The notes beneath the pieces were generated by a model, which was not told where the DNA came from, made no database searches, and was given only the letters and a program-made list of their open reading frames with translations. From Oscarella lobularis (taxonomy: Eukaryota > Porifera > Homoscleromorpha > Homosclerophorida > Oscarellidae): DNA of 64,000 bases. Below, in pieces: positions 13,351 through 30,867 of this stretch. The translations under genes were made by a program, and so were the position numbers. Numbering within the stretch: position 1 is the first letter of the stretch; every line of letters starts with the position of its first letter. The stretch lies in contig NC_089181.1 of assembly GCF_947507565.1 (NCBI RefSeq), forward strand, positions 3,171,614-3,235,613, given 5' to 3'.

Positions 13351-13560
13351 GATGCCTACATTGACACAGGGACTGATTGAAGTGCGCAAAATACGACCAG
13401 ACGACCCAGTCGATTTTCTGGTAAGAAAAATACCCCCCAAAAGACTCCGATAACATACATGTATTATACTAATACTAATAGGCCGAGTACATATCTATTC
13501 GAGAACAATCCTCGGATTGACTAGCAAAAACTCTCTGGTAATACTACTATTTTAACCGAA
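13351..13560 (+). pseudogene. Duplicated 3' end of AK7 (relic)
   Basis: Near-identical copy of the last part of AK7: GTGATGCCTACATTGACACA, the same intron with ATACCCCCCAAAAGACTCC, and the final exon with the same stop codon and trailing sequence into the membrane-protein gene. It lacks all upstream AK7 exons, so it is not a gene; it marks the left edge of the second copy of the duplicated block (source 10260-10474). Confidence 0.92.
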
Positions 13561-13568
13561 AAATGACG

Positions 13569-13982
13569 TCAGAACCAAACGCCGGCACTTTCGACGGACG
13601 TTCCTTGCGGGGGTATTTGCGATCGAACGCTCGAGCTGTAGAAAAACGATCCCTGCTTGAAGGACTTGATCGATGGGCGTGGCGCCGTTTGTATCGAAGT
13701 TCGCGGATCGGGCGAGATTTCGACTTCGGGAACGGGTGGAAGTGAGCTGCGGCCGTGCGATGAACCGCGTCTCGTTCGCCTGTTGTCCGATTCCGGCTCT
13801 GAATGGCCGATCGGCGTCATTTCCAGTTCGTCGTCATCGTTCGGCGAACGACGATCGTGTCGTCCTGTTATGTCGAATTCGTCGCGTTGGCAGAACAGTT
13901 TGTAAATGAGAACGCCAGTTACAATAAGCAAAAGAAGAAGAAACAGGCCAGGTATCAATCCAGCAAGAAGGAGCGTCGCCAT
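13569..13982 (-). CDS. Small single-pass membrane protein, copy 2
   Basis: 137 residues, one exon, paralogue of the protein encoded at 10475. The N-terminal hydrophobic helix and the first 100 residues are nearly identical; differences concentrate in the last 35 residues, where this copy has a four-residue insertion and altered Ser-rich sequence before the shared C-terminus GTSVESAGVWF. Conservation of the frame and of the C-terminal tail suggests the last residues matter, perhaps as a short binding motif. It diverges from Rab1-like copy 2, whose start is 91 bases away. Confidence 0.7.
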   Translation of the reverse strand: MATLLLAGLIPGLFLLLLLIVTGVLIYKLFCQRDEFDITGRHDRRSPNDDDELEMTPIGHSEPESDNRRTRRGSSHGRSSLPPVPEVEISPDPRTSIQTAPRPSIKSFKQGSFFYSSSVRSQIPPQGTSVESAGVWF

Positions 13983-14073
13983 CTATCCGGGTCTCGATCC
14001 GACTTGCGATCCGTCAGTTCCCGGCCACTCGGCGCGAACCTCTTCCCTCCTTCGATTCCACTGCCGCTCTACC

Positions 14074-15079
<1,006 letters not shown>

Positions 15080-15523
15080 AAATTGAACTTTTTATTTTTC
15101 TGCTTATGGTGATGTATTTGGGGATATTTGAGTGTGTGCACGTGGAGATGGGTTCATGGCAAAGTAGAATTGCGTCTATTTTTTATCTTTTTATCTTTTA
15201 TTGTTTTACATGTGCCGCTCTTATGACCAGTCTTACCATTATGTTCAAATTTCAAATATGTTTATGAGCTAAAGGGCCTGAATTGGTCACGGTGAAACGT
15301 TTGCTTCCATCGGTTGATTCAATGAAGCATTGCTTCAATCGGTTGAAGCAAATAAAGTTTACGGCGATTTATCGTGTCCGTCTGGCTCTGCTCCTCTCAA
15401 GTATCCGGGTCTCGATCCGTCAATTCCCGGCCACGTTGTGTGTGACGTCAGCGCAAAAGAGTAAAGAGGGAAAGAAGACCTCGATATCCCACTTCCCTCC
15501 TTCGATTCCACTGCCGCTCTACC
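15080..15523. other. Spacer and promoter upstream of Rab1 copy 3
   Basis: No gene. Around 15297-15350 a short inverted-repeat-rich patch built on GCTTC-AATCGGTTGAAGC could fold as a hairpin. From about 15490 the sequence is the conserved 5' UTR shared with Rab1-like copy 2 (CTTCCCTCCTTCGATTCCAC). The antisense membrane-protein gene present upstream of the other two Rab copies is absent here. Confidence 0.5.
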
Positions 15524-16577
<1,054 letters not shown>

Positions 16578-16903
16578 AAAAAAATTCGAATTTTTCGCGT
16601 TTTTTCTGCTCGCCGTGATGTATTGGGGATATTTGGGATATTTGAGTGTGCTAACTTGAGAGTGTAGCTAGGAGTCATTTTTATGCGTTCTCTCTCACTC
16701 CATATAGACTCTGTTGTGTCAATGTGTCTTTGTTTGTGCGTACCCGGAATGTATGTTTTTTTTGCCGACGAAAAACTTATGTATTGGTATTGGTATTTGA
16801 GGAGGGATCTCAGCAAAGCTTACAATTACACGCGTACGGATCTCTAGGATTCTCTCACGAATCACATGATGGAGTCATCTGACTGACCTTTGTCTAAACA
16901 AAG
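16578..16903. other. Spacer between Rab1 and the first cathepsin F-like gene
   Basis: No gene. The part after about 16800 (TTAGGA/GGATCTCAGCAAAG, ACACGCGTACGGATCTCTAGG, CACATGATGGAGTCATCTGA) is the conserved proximal promoter of the protease family; related sequence precedes the other two protease genes. Confidence 0.5.
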
Positions 16904-18907
<2,004 letters not shown>

Positions 18908-19007
18908 TACGTAGTCTGCTTGTGGACGTTTGCTAATGAAAAACTACTGTAGATTGGAATTTTAGGAGGATCTCTCAGCGAAACTTAATTTACACGCGTA
19001 GGAGACT

Positions 19008-19120
19008 TAGTCTGGAGGCCAGACCCTCGCTCGGGGGAGGACGCCCCGAAACACGAGTGAAGTGTGCGCATTACACCAGACCCTCCTCGGGTCTGGCCTC
19101 CAGGGCCGGCCTCCAGACTA
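19008..19120. mobile_element. Short inverted-repeat DNA transposon (MITE), 113 bp
   Basis: Ends are perfect 13-bp inverted repeats, TAGTCTGGAGGCC and GGCCTCCAGACTA, with further subterminal inverted homology (CCAGACCCTC / GGGTCTGG). The element is flanked on both sides by the 9-bp direct repeat TAGGAGACT. The matching spacer before protease copy C (about 21243-21262) has the same flanking sequence with a single TAGGAGACT and no insert, an empty site. No coding capacity. A 9-bp duplication points to the Mutator-like (MULE) superfamily, but the family is not proven. Confidence 0.9.
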
Positions 19121-19180
19121 TAGGAGACTCTCTCACGAATCACATGATAGAGTCATCTGACTGACCTTTGTCGAAACAAC

Positions 19181-21185
<2,005 letters not shown>

Positions 21186-21314
21186 TACGTAGTCTGCTTG
21201 TGGACGTTTGCTGATGAAAAACTACTGTAGATTGGAATTTTAGGCACGCGTAGGAGACTCTCTCTCACGAATCACATGATATAGAGTCATCTGACTGACC
21301 TTTGTCGAAACAAC

Positions 21315-23327
<2,013 letters not shown>

Positions 23328-23439
23328 TCAGTCGAAGGACGGGATTGAGTTAGGGAAAAATTTTCTCTCTTTGATATTAGGCTCAATCTTTTAGTCGTTT
23401 GTTTCATTTGTTTTTGTTTTGTGTAAAATTCAATACGGG

Positions 23440-23704
23440 GAATCGTGCTCTCCAAGAAAACATGCTCGTAGCCGAAGCCTTGCGCGTTTTCGGCGATGCT
23501 GATTCGTTCGTGGTGAGGTCCAGCTGCGGAAATCGCAGAAATTGGTGGATGAGCGTGCGGAAGCAGATGAACCCTCCCAAACGGACTTTTCACGACGCCG
23601 ATCAAGGGCTGAATTCCTTCTTGATAGCAAACTAACGCTTCGCTGTATTTTTCGCCTGAATCGAGCTCGGCAGCTCGTCGCAACAGACTAACGGCAGACT
23701 CCAT
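23440..23704 (-). pseudogene. Truncated MITD1-like fragment (MIT domain)
   Basis: The minus strand begins MESAVSLLRRAAELDSGEKY and SEALVCYQEGIQPLIGVVK, a clear match to the first two MIT-domain helices of MITD1 (ESCRT-III-binding, abscission). About 25 residues later comes ISIAENAQGFGYEHVF, resembling the MITD1 segment that links MIT to its phospholipase-D-like domain. The third MIT helix is not recognisable in the frame between them, and the whole C-terminal domain is missing, because protease copy C starts its own 3' end here. It is therefore a broken partial copy, although a short MIT-only protein cannot be ruled out. Confidence 0.6.
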
Positions 23705-24801
23705 CGTTATAGCGTGCGCTGTGTGAAGTACGCCGCGCGAATTCGTGGAGAAAAACGCCGGTAATTGCTCAGTTCAATTCACTTTATTTTTATACACTGC
23801 GCTACAACAAAATGCTTACTTTTTAAAAACGACTTCAATTCTGATTCGGACGATGAAAATTCGTTGAGTTCTTTGCCTCGATCTTCGATCCAACCTAAAA
23901 AAAAAAGAAGTTAGTTATCTGTCAAATAATCGCTGTACGTACCTTTTGATTTGCGTCCGTATTAGCGTTATCCAGGCTACACCGCGTGGAGGTTCGGACG
24001 CTTCGTAGCCCAGGCGAGTCTTCGCAAAGCGATGACCCCCTTCCAAAAACTTTCGGGCGAGTTGCGGGTCCTCGGCCAATCCATTCAGTACCCACCTGGA
24101 TGAGGATCGGCCCCTAATACCGAAACCCCGGTGCGCTGGTACCAAAGCCTTCGGTATGTCTTCCTGAGAAGAACCGGGCCTTGTGGATTGGAGAGAGGCT
24201 GACTGCTGTTTGTAGGAGTCGACAATGAAGACAGTGCAATGGAGGAATCGAAGGCTCCTGGGCTGGATCATCGTCGGTCTAATCGCGTCGTTCGGGTGAG
24301 AAAAGTGCCGGCAACCAGACCATAGTTGAACACCCCCTCCAAGCCGTATCCACTCAGCTTAACGCGGATCGTGCTTGTTGACGACAATAAGACCTCAAAC
24401 GATCCGTCTGCCCAGTGCGTAGACCGAGGCCGAAGCCCCCCATCGCCCCGCTTACGAGCTCCGGCACGGAATTAACCGTGGGCCACGCTGAGATCCAACT
24501 ATCCTCACTTGCCTTCTGCCAAATCTCCCGAGCCAGTCCTCTCAAGGATGAGACGCAGCGAACCGCGACGCACCCACCCTCAGCCGCAACTGAAGGAAGA
24601 TCGGTGTGCGCTTCGCTTTTGAACCGCGTAGCTCCGCCCAGCGCGCTCATTGGTCCGTTGGGAGTCACGTGGGACTAACGCAGCGCGCCCATTGGCACAA
24701 ACGAAAAGGTGTGACTTTTTCGGACGTGAAACCGCAATGTCAGCAATTTATGATTATGCAAGCATGATGCAAGCCACGCACGCAGCACGCGCGTGACCAA
24801 G
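23705..24801. other. Unassigned 1.1-kb region
   Basis: No gene supported. Around 23820-23945 on the minus strand there are two good splice-like signals around a short open stretch (WIEDRGKELNEF, SSSESELKSFLK), which may be an exon of an unrecognised gene or relic. From about 23960 to 24620 the sequence is GC-rich, with stops in all frames except scattered short ones, and resembles dispersed repeat or decayed insertion sequence. I could not assign a family. Confidence 0.35.
24639..24695. promoter_or_regulatory. Paired inverted CCAAT boxes with E-box
   Basis: The 15-mer CAGCGCGC[T/C]CATTGG occurs twice, at 24639 and 24681, 42 bases apart (about four helical turns). Each ends in ATTGG, an inverted CCAAT box for NF-Y. 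A CACGTG E-box (GTCACGTGGG) lies between them. This looks like an animal promoter core about 110-160 bases upstream of the signal-peptide exon at 24802. Confidence 0.5.
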
Positions 24802-25060
24802 ATGGCGGACAAGATGGTGGACACGACCTCTACGCGAATGATAGGTTTATACCTGTTCATTCTTCTCGCCGGAGCAAAGAGTGACGTACAATACTTCGTT
24901 TATCGTACGTAGCAAGAGAAAAGCGACAAAGCATCCTGCATCTCTGTTTTAGCTTCGAACGGCGCCGATTCCAACCCGCGAACGATGGAAAAGCCATTTT
25001 AATCGCTACAGAAAGCCCAAGATGCCGTTCCTACATGGTTGCGTTGCTCTCTGCACAGAT
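24802..25060 (+). pseudogene. Relic of a secreted right-handed beta-helix protein
   Basis: Exon 1 encodes MADKMVDTTSTRMIGLYLF and ILLAGAKSDVQYFVY, with a plausible signal peptide. After an intron (GTACGT...TTTTAG, about 24906-24953) the next exon reads PSNGADSNPRTMEKPF, the classic first turn of right-handed beta-helix (DUF1565-like) proteins. Immediately afterwards an in-frame stop precedes SLQKAQDAV, the expected continuation, and more stops follow. Either the gene is a pseudogene or a very short secreted peptide is made. The rest of the beta-helix domain is not present before the next gene. Confidence 0.5.
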
Positions 25061-25301
25061 AGATCGTCTGCTTGGAGGCGCATCGCATCGCTAAAGTTAG
25101 AACGCGATCGACGGACGTGGAAAAGCCCGCGGTACCCTTTAGGGGGGGCCCTTGAGTTGTTACGGGCGCCGTCGAACTGCTCTTGATCGCCTGTGGATAA
25201 GGTGACCGTTCTAACCACGAAGCGTGGGGAAAAGAATTACAAAGTGATGAATGAAATTAGAAAAAAACTCCTTGCCCCTTTTTGTTGCCTGAAGTGGGGC
25301 A

Positions 25302-25357
25302 AACGTGGTCCAACGATCAGCAGACAGTGGCACGAGTTGTGCTAAACTGTATAAAAA
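25302..25357 (+). promoter_or_regulatory. Promoter of ADP-ribosyl cyclase copy A
   Basis: One copy of AACGTGGTCCA (25302) lies upstream of a TATA box, TATAAAAA at 25350-25357, 57 bases before the ATG. The same 11-mer occurs three times in the promoter of the paralogue at 27031. Confidence 0.6.
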
Positions 25358-25413
25358 GGATCCATAGCACAAAGCCCAGTCAAACTGATAACTCCATCTC
25401 GAAAGTTGAAAAA

Positions 25414-26671
25414 ATGCCAAGACTCTATTTGCTACTTTGTGTCTTCACCTTGACTCTTTCTCAAACGACTCCTGACATCGAGCAAAGTTTCTTCGGTCGA
25501 TGCGAATATTTCAAGGAATTTGGATATGCCCAACCAATGCCCGTCGTCTGCAGCACAGCCTGGAATCCTTTCTTCGGAGCGTTTGCTCACAAGGATCCGT
25601 GTAACGTCACGATGGCCAACTACGCCTCTTTCTTCAACGTCACTGGTCAAGTTCCACCCAGAGACATGGCAAGAGTTCACAATGGGAATCCGGCACAGAG
25701 TCAATACGAATTGCCTTCTCTTTTTATTCTAGACGATGTTGTGGTCTGGCACCCAAGACCTTAAGAGCATCTTTTGCATGGATGGAATCAACTGTTATGA
25801 CAACTCCCAATTCATGCCATCGTAAGCGGAAAAGCAAACGTCTCTCTCCCTCTCTACTTGCTTAGATACGTTGTCGGCGAAATGAACTGGTGCGGATCGA
25901 CGAGCGATCCGTCAGGAATGAACTTTACCGGGTGTAAGTCGTACGATCCTGTGACCTGTCCCAATCACGTAACATACTCGTTTTGGGCGGCCGCTTCCGA
26001 ACAGGTGTGCCGTATAGCTATCTCTTGTTTTTTTTTTGGAATTTTTTGCTGCAGCTTGCATTGCGGTCGACGGGACGGGTGCGACTGCTTCTCAATGGAA
26101 CTCGCACAACAGGCGACGCCTACTCCAGAAATAGGTGACGGTTTCACAGTAAAATCGCTTCTTTTGCTAATTCTCTTAGCTTCTTTGCCAAATTCGAGTT
26201 GCCAAATTTGAATCCAAACGCAGTGACGCTCGTCGAGGCAATTGTTGCTCTTACGCCTGGTCAAACGGCCAAGTGCGCGTATAACTCGAACCGTCTTTGT
26301 GCAATAATCAAATCTCTGACTTATAGAGAGACGTGCAACAACGGATCCTTGGTTACACTACGAACAGACGTAACAAACCGTGGTCTTAACTATCAATGCA
26401 CAATGAATCCTCCGTGAGTTCAACGGAAGGGGTACGGTGCTCGTATAATCTTTTTTTCCCCGGTAGTCTCGTCAGACACGCTTCCTGTGGCTTTTATGCA
26501 CGGCAACCAGCGTCGTGCAATTTTCGGAATCCTCTCGATGCAAAGGTAATCTGACAGTTTACTCAACGGCGCGGTCAAAAGCATAGTCTCACTCTGCAGA
26601 AACCGACTACAAAGCACAGACGCCCCGCGGCGTATGATCGAATCTACATGCAACAGGATGATTCAATATAG
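25414..26671 (+). CDS. ADP-ribosyl cyclase (CD38/ARC family), copy A
   Basis: Secreted or luminal enzyme that makes cyclic ADP-ribose from NAD and can hydrolyse it, a calcium-signalling role. The signal peptide PRLYLLLCVFTLTLS is followed by FFGRCEYFKEFGY and KDPCNVTMANYASFF. Then come the signature segments TMLWSGTQDL (first catalytic Trp), GEMNWCGSTSDPSGMNFTGC, TCPNHVTYSFWAAASEQ (second Trp), LLLNGTRTTGDAYSRNSFFA and KFELPNLNP (catalytic Glu equivalent), and Cys-rich C-terminal blocks (RETCNNGSLV, GLNYQCTMNPP). It is spliced from eight exons; the first intron begins with GC (25669-25732). No transmembrane helix, unlike CD38; the soluble form resembles Aplysia ADP-ribosyl cyclase, though with a C-terminal basic extension. 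Conserved cysteines suggest the usual disulphide set. Confidence 0.9.
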
Positions 26672-26905
26672 CCGAAAGCCGTGACTTTGTTGACAGCTGC
26701 TCCTTTTCTGTCTGCTCGTTGTTCTGTTATCTCTTCAGTCGTCTCGTTTTCTCTCAGTCAAATCGATTCTTTTTTCCCGTCCAATCGTGTTTCGCCACAA
26801 ACACTGCATTCTTCGATTCAGCATATTCATTGCACGTACTCCGTAATTAGTGGAATTTCCGCTAATGAATACCGAATGAAAATGCCTACTTTCTAATTCA
26901 CCGTC

Positions 26906-26982
26906 AACGTGGTCCAAACGTGGTCCAAACGTGGTCCGATGATAGAACGAGAATTGGCTGAGCCACACATATTCTATATAAA
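26906..26982 (+). promoter_or_regulatory. Promoter of ADP-ribosyl cyclase copy B with triple 11-mer
   Basis: AACGTGGTCC[A/G] repeats three times head to tail at exactly 11-base period (26906, 26917, 26928), followed 37 bases later by a TATA box (TATATAAA, 26975-26982) and the ATG at 27031. The 11-base period places the sites on one face of the helix. The motif is shared with copy A. Confidence 0.65.
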
Positions 26983-27030
26983 CTTGAGTCTCAAAGCGTT
27001 TCATCAGTTCAAGTTGCACTTCACTGCCAG

Positions 27031-28301
27031 ATGTCGTCATCGATTCCTTTGCTACTTTGGGCTCTTCTTCTTCTTTCCGGAGCTAATTGCCAAACGACTC
27101 CTGCGATCCAGCGAATCTTTCTCGGTCGCTGCTCCTATTTCAAGCAATTCGGACTCAACAAGCCGAATATTGACTGCACCAAGGCTTATAATGTTTTTTT
27201 GTCGGCGTTTGCCTTCAAAGATCCGTGCAACATAACCATGGCAGCCTACGACGAATACTTTAACCTGACAAAACAAGTTCTGCCAAGAGACAAGGCAAGC
27301 AAATCTCGAGTCAACGTATTTATTATTGCTCGGTTTTTTTTTACTTTAGACATTGTTGTGGTCTGGAACGGAACAACTCAAAAGCATGTATTGCTTCCAA
27401 GGAGCGAACTGTTACGCTAATGACCAATTTTTGGCATCGTGAGTGTCTGTTTCTCAAATATAGGAATGAGAGCTGCATGCATGGATCATTTAGGTACATT
27501 CCTAACAAAATGAGCTGGTGTGGATCAAAAACCGATCCGTCGGGAATGAATTTTACCGGTTGTCGAACGTACGATCCCACGACGTGTCCCAACCACGTGA
27601 CGCATTCATTTTGGGCGGCAGCTTCCGCACAGGTTATACTATTAAAACGTGGCCCTGCCTTCGCTTAATTAATTATTGATTTCAGATCGCATCGGGTTCG
27701 ACGGGACTCGTGCAACTTTTGCTCAATGGAACGCGCACAACGGGAAGCGCTTATTCCAGAACGAGGTGCTAATATGATAGTCGTGGTTGTATGAAAAGTT
27801 TATGCTGTGCTAGCTTTTTTGGTCTGTACGAGTTGCCGAATTTGGATCCGAAAAAGGTGAACCCCCTAGGAGCACTCGTTGCTCTTACTCCCGGTAAACC
27901 CGTCAAGTGCGTACGTCAGAAGAATTTCTGTTTTCTGAAAGTGAACTACGGCGTTTACTAATTATAGAGAAAATTGCAATAATGGATCATTGACTCTATT
28001 GAGAACGGACGCGACAGCAAAGGGCCTCAACTACACATGTGCCACGAATCCCCCGTACGTACATACAACAAATTTACACTGTATAATACGGTGCGTGTTT
28101 TTATAGGCGCGTCAGGCACCTTTCTTGTGCATTTTTTGCACCAACAGTTGAACCGAACGAGTGCAAGTTTGAAGTTACTAGTTCATATTCTTTTGCAAAC
28201 GTAAGCGAGCACGTCTTTGTACTGAAGATTGATAACAGATTATTGAATTCAGAAGAATACTGGACCTCCAAGTCGGTTCTCATACGTCCGAAGTTAGTCG
28301 G
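27031..28301 (+). CDS. ADP-ribosyl cyclase (CD38/ARC family), copy B
   Basis: Tandem paralogue of copy A with the same exon structure. The signal peptide SSIPLLLWALLLLSGANC is followed by FLGRCSYFKQFGLNKPN, KDPCNITMAAYDEYF, then TLLWSGTEQLKSMYCF after a GC-AG intron (27295-27349), KMSWCGSKTDPSGMNFTGC, TCPNHVTHSFWAAASAQ, AYSRTSFFGLYELPNLDP with the catalytic Glu, ENCNNGSLTLLRTD and GLNYTCATNPP. Both catalytic Trp residues and the Glu are kept. The C-terminus differs from copy A (ends RFSYVRS) through a different last exon. Protein divergence between copies is substantial, so the duplication is old, and two kept active sites argue for distinct expression or substrate preference. Confidence 0.9.
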
Positions 28302-28512
28302 TGAAGACAACGCTTCAGACTGCCTCTTTATGTGTGTTTCTTTTTTGTCCAGTCCGTCCAGTCCCGCGAAAAATTGTGTGCACGTGTTCTTTAGCCTAGC
28401 GCGCGTCACCGTTACTGTTTTTAGTGTTGGCCGTTTAGTGTTTTGCGTTCGTCAATCCTCCTTTCTTTAGTCGTTTCGAGCCGCAGCACGTCGGCTAGCT
28501 TACGGCTACAAT

Positions 28513-29569
28513 ATGTTATCAATGCGGCTACCTCTAAGCGTTCTAGTCCTTCGTAAGAACACGCAATTCGAGACGAACAGACGACGATTTTCTCCCTCTC
28601 TCTCCAGTCGCACTAGTCAGCGAAAGCAAGACGCAATCATCGAATGCAAGCAATGAAACAGGCGTGCCGACCTCAGCATCTTCGACGTCGATTCTAACGA
28701 GCACTCCACCCACAACATCGCCTTCTCCTTCTAATCCTTCTTCTCCTTCTTCGTCTTCCGCTTCGACAACGACTAGTTCGTCTCCGAATTCTTCTGCTAC
28801 TTCTCCCTTTCGAGACGTAACATCGTCGTCTCCTCCAGTGTCGTCATCTGAAGATGATCCGACTCGACCGGCTGCTATTGCTTTAGGAACGGTTCTGTCT
28901 TTTCTGTGTTTGATCGTTCTATTTGCGAATCTCCTCATGATTTGGCTCTTCGTCAAGAGACGACAACGACGACGAAGTGAGTTGCTTATTTATCTTAATT
29001 ATAGCTAATGCGTTTTGGGACTGGATTGTGTCTTCTCTTGTTTTGTCAGGAAGAAAAACGTCTTCACTCGACGGAAAGTGAGTAGACACGCGTAGCTCGA
29101 ACGGAAGCGAAATAATAGCTCGTTCTCGTAGGCAACCAGACAGCCATTGCACGTTTGAAAATAGGTATTTGGACAATGACTTGGACAGCAGTTCACGTCA
29201 ACAGGCTTCACCCATCGAAGAGCCAACTCCTAATAAGGCAAAGATGAAATCGCGATATAGTAATAATCGATATAGATTTTCTGTCTTCAGAGCCGAGGTA
29301 AGAGGCTGGCTGACAAATTGAGAGAAGTGACTCCCAATGAGACGGACTCCATGTCATCTGATAGCGATGCATCGAACGAAAGTACTAATTCTATTCAGCC
29401 GGGTACCGTAAGAATCGAGTGGCCTCAACTCACTTCAGCCATTCACAATAGTCCGACATACAAAACACAGATATCAACTGTGAGTAGTGATTCTCAAAGA
29501 CCTCCACTCGTTCGACAGCGTCCCGCTCAAATTCCGGGACAACTCGGCTATAATGATTGCTCTGTATGA
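28513..29569 (+). CDS. Mucin-like type I membrane protein
   Basis: The signal peptide LSMRLPLSVLVLLALVSES is split by an intron. The ectodomain is about 90 residues, almost all Ser, Thr, Pro and Asn (TSILTSTPPTTSPSPSNPSS), a mucin-type O-glycosylation region with NxS/T sequons. One transmembrane helix follows (AAIALGTVLSFLCLIVLFAN) and then a basic stop-transfer KRRQRRR. The cytoplasmic tail of roughly 140 residues is spliced from four small exons and is acidic and Ser-rich (DSMSSDSDASNESTNS), ending LGYNDCSV. No folded extracellular domain is visible. Plausible role is a cell-surface sialomucin or adhesion-type protein, inferred only from composition. No family assigned. Confidence 0.75.
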
Positions 29570-29727
29570 TTAATTAAATAATCACTAAGTAATTTTTGCA
29601 CAGCAATTAATTGATTATGTATTTCTTTTGCTTGCCACTGCGCATGCGTTGACGGCGACGTTTTTAGGTTCGTTTTCGGACTTTGAGACTTCGTTTCGAG
29701 GTTTCACTCGACGATTGTTGTCTTAGA

Positions 29728-30008
29728 ATGGCAAAGGGTCTAGTTGGTCAACTGGGGGCTCAGCTGAGGGAAACGATGCCCTTCTTTCGGCCCTTGCGCG
29801 GATTGCTCGTCGGTTTCGCCATTACCGGCTACATCATATACAAGATACCGGTCACGAGTAAGTGTTCGAATTGCGTTTGGCACGTAACGTTACTCTATTT
29901 CGGTGTTTGCAGAGGAAGCAAGGGCTCAGTCGAGTAAGCCCCGCCCCCTCTCTTATTTCCCCTCGCTTCATAGTATTCTCTGTAGAATTTCTTCATCCCG
30001 ATCATTAG
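29728..30008 (+). CDS. Small mitochondrial ATP synthase-associated protein (6.8PL/ATP5MJ-like)
   Basis: Three exons give a protein of about 57 residues: MAKGLVGQLGAQLRETMPFF, RPLRGLLVGFAITGYIIYK, IPVT, KEARAQSKFLHPDH-stop. One hydrophobic helix with the pattern G-x-x-x-x-G-x-I-x-Y-K-I, and the overall length match the 6.8-kDa proteolipid ATP5MJ (MP68), which lies on the membrane part of F1Fo-ATP synthase. Without the second intron (about 29934-29987) the frame runs on to 30088, giving a longer, less family-like tail; the spliced form is preferred. Identification rests on a short protein, hence moderate confidence. Confidence 0.55.
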
Positions 30009-30309
30009 AAAGACTTCGGATAGACAATTGGATGTATCTAACGAATGGTTGTTGTAGATTTTGTGCGTGTGGAAATGTCTATCAATAGTCATTACACGTT
30101 ATTTACTTGCAGCGTTTTGATGTCTATCTTTGCAGGTAGTTTCACACCAACAAACTTTTTTTCAGGTTGGGTTTGGGCTCTCTTTGCTGTCTCCAGCGAC
30201 GCTCCCTGCAGAAAGATGCTAGCACTAAGCCTCTTTTGCGCAAAGCAAGGACCACCTCGGAGTAATGCCGGCAGTAGGAAGTGAGAGCTTCGCTCGGCCC
30301 CCTACGCTG

Positions 30310-30850
30310 TTGGTTGGCCTTGGTACGTCGTTTGCTCGTCGCTGCGAGAGCTGCGAGTGTGTTAGCGCTTGTCTAGTTTGAAACAGTAGCCTTTGCAAGG
30401 GGTCGTCTCTGTTTAGGTAGCTCCGTAACAAACATCCGACAAGCTCTTCAAGTTGCTTTGTTTTCTTTAGTGAGAGACCCAGACGAAACCTTCAAGGATA
30501 TCTCTTTCTCTTGGCGCTTCTATGTATTGTACGCGAGGCTAGGGGATTGTATGAACATTACGGTCATTCTATTTCTGCAAAGATCGAAGAACAAGTCAAT
30601 CAGGAAGCAAGATGGGCATGTGTGGAATAAAAACAGTCTGCTTCTCACCCGATATCAAATGTCAAGATATGGTCAACCCTTATTTTGTCCTTATAAAGAT
30701 GAAGATGTCCAATGTTGACAGTTGCGTGGGGCAGCGCCGACCCTAGTCATATAAGGAAACGTTTGTGCGCACGTTCCTGGGGATAAAAGAAGGCGAGCCG
30801 TCGTTGCCAGCAGTTGTCTATCTCGAATCTGACAGTCAACTAGTCTACTA
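30310..30850 (+). repeat. Duplicated upstream module of LRAT-like gene A1
   Basis: About 540 bases that recur at 38030-38535 upstream of gene A'4, with about 85-90% identity over most of the length and small indels. It includes GGGGTCGTCTCTGTTTAGG, ACCCTTATTTTGTCCTTATAAAG (CArG-like), TGTGCGCACGTTCCTGGGGAT followed by a TATA-like GGATAAAAG, and GTTGCCAGCAGTTGTCTATC at the likely transcription start. It is therefore the promoter plus 5' UTR of the family, copied with the genes. No coding potential in common between the copies. Confidence 0.8.
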
Positions 30851-30867
30851 GAAGCGTCTCAGCTGAT

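Noticed and set aside
24300-24680. Possible ribosomal or small nuclear RNA fragment, or a retroelement, in GC-rich sequence
   Set aside because: No conserved rRNA, snRNA or reverse-transcriptase motif could be recognised.
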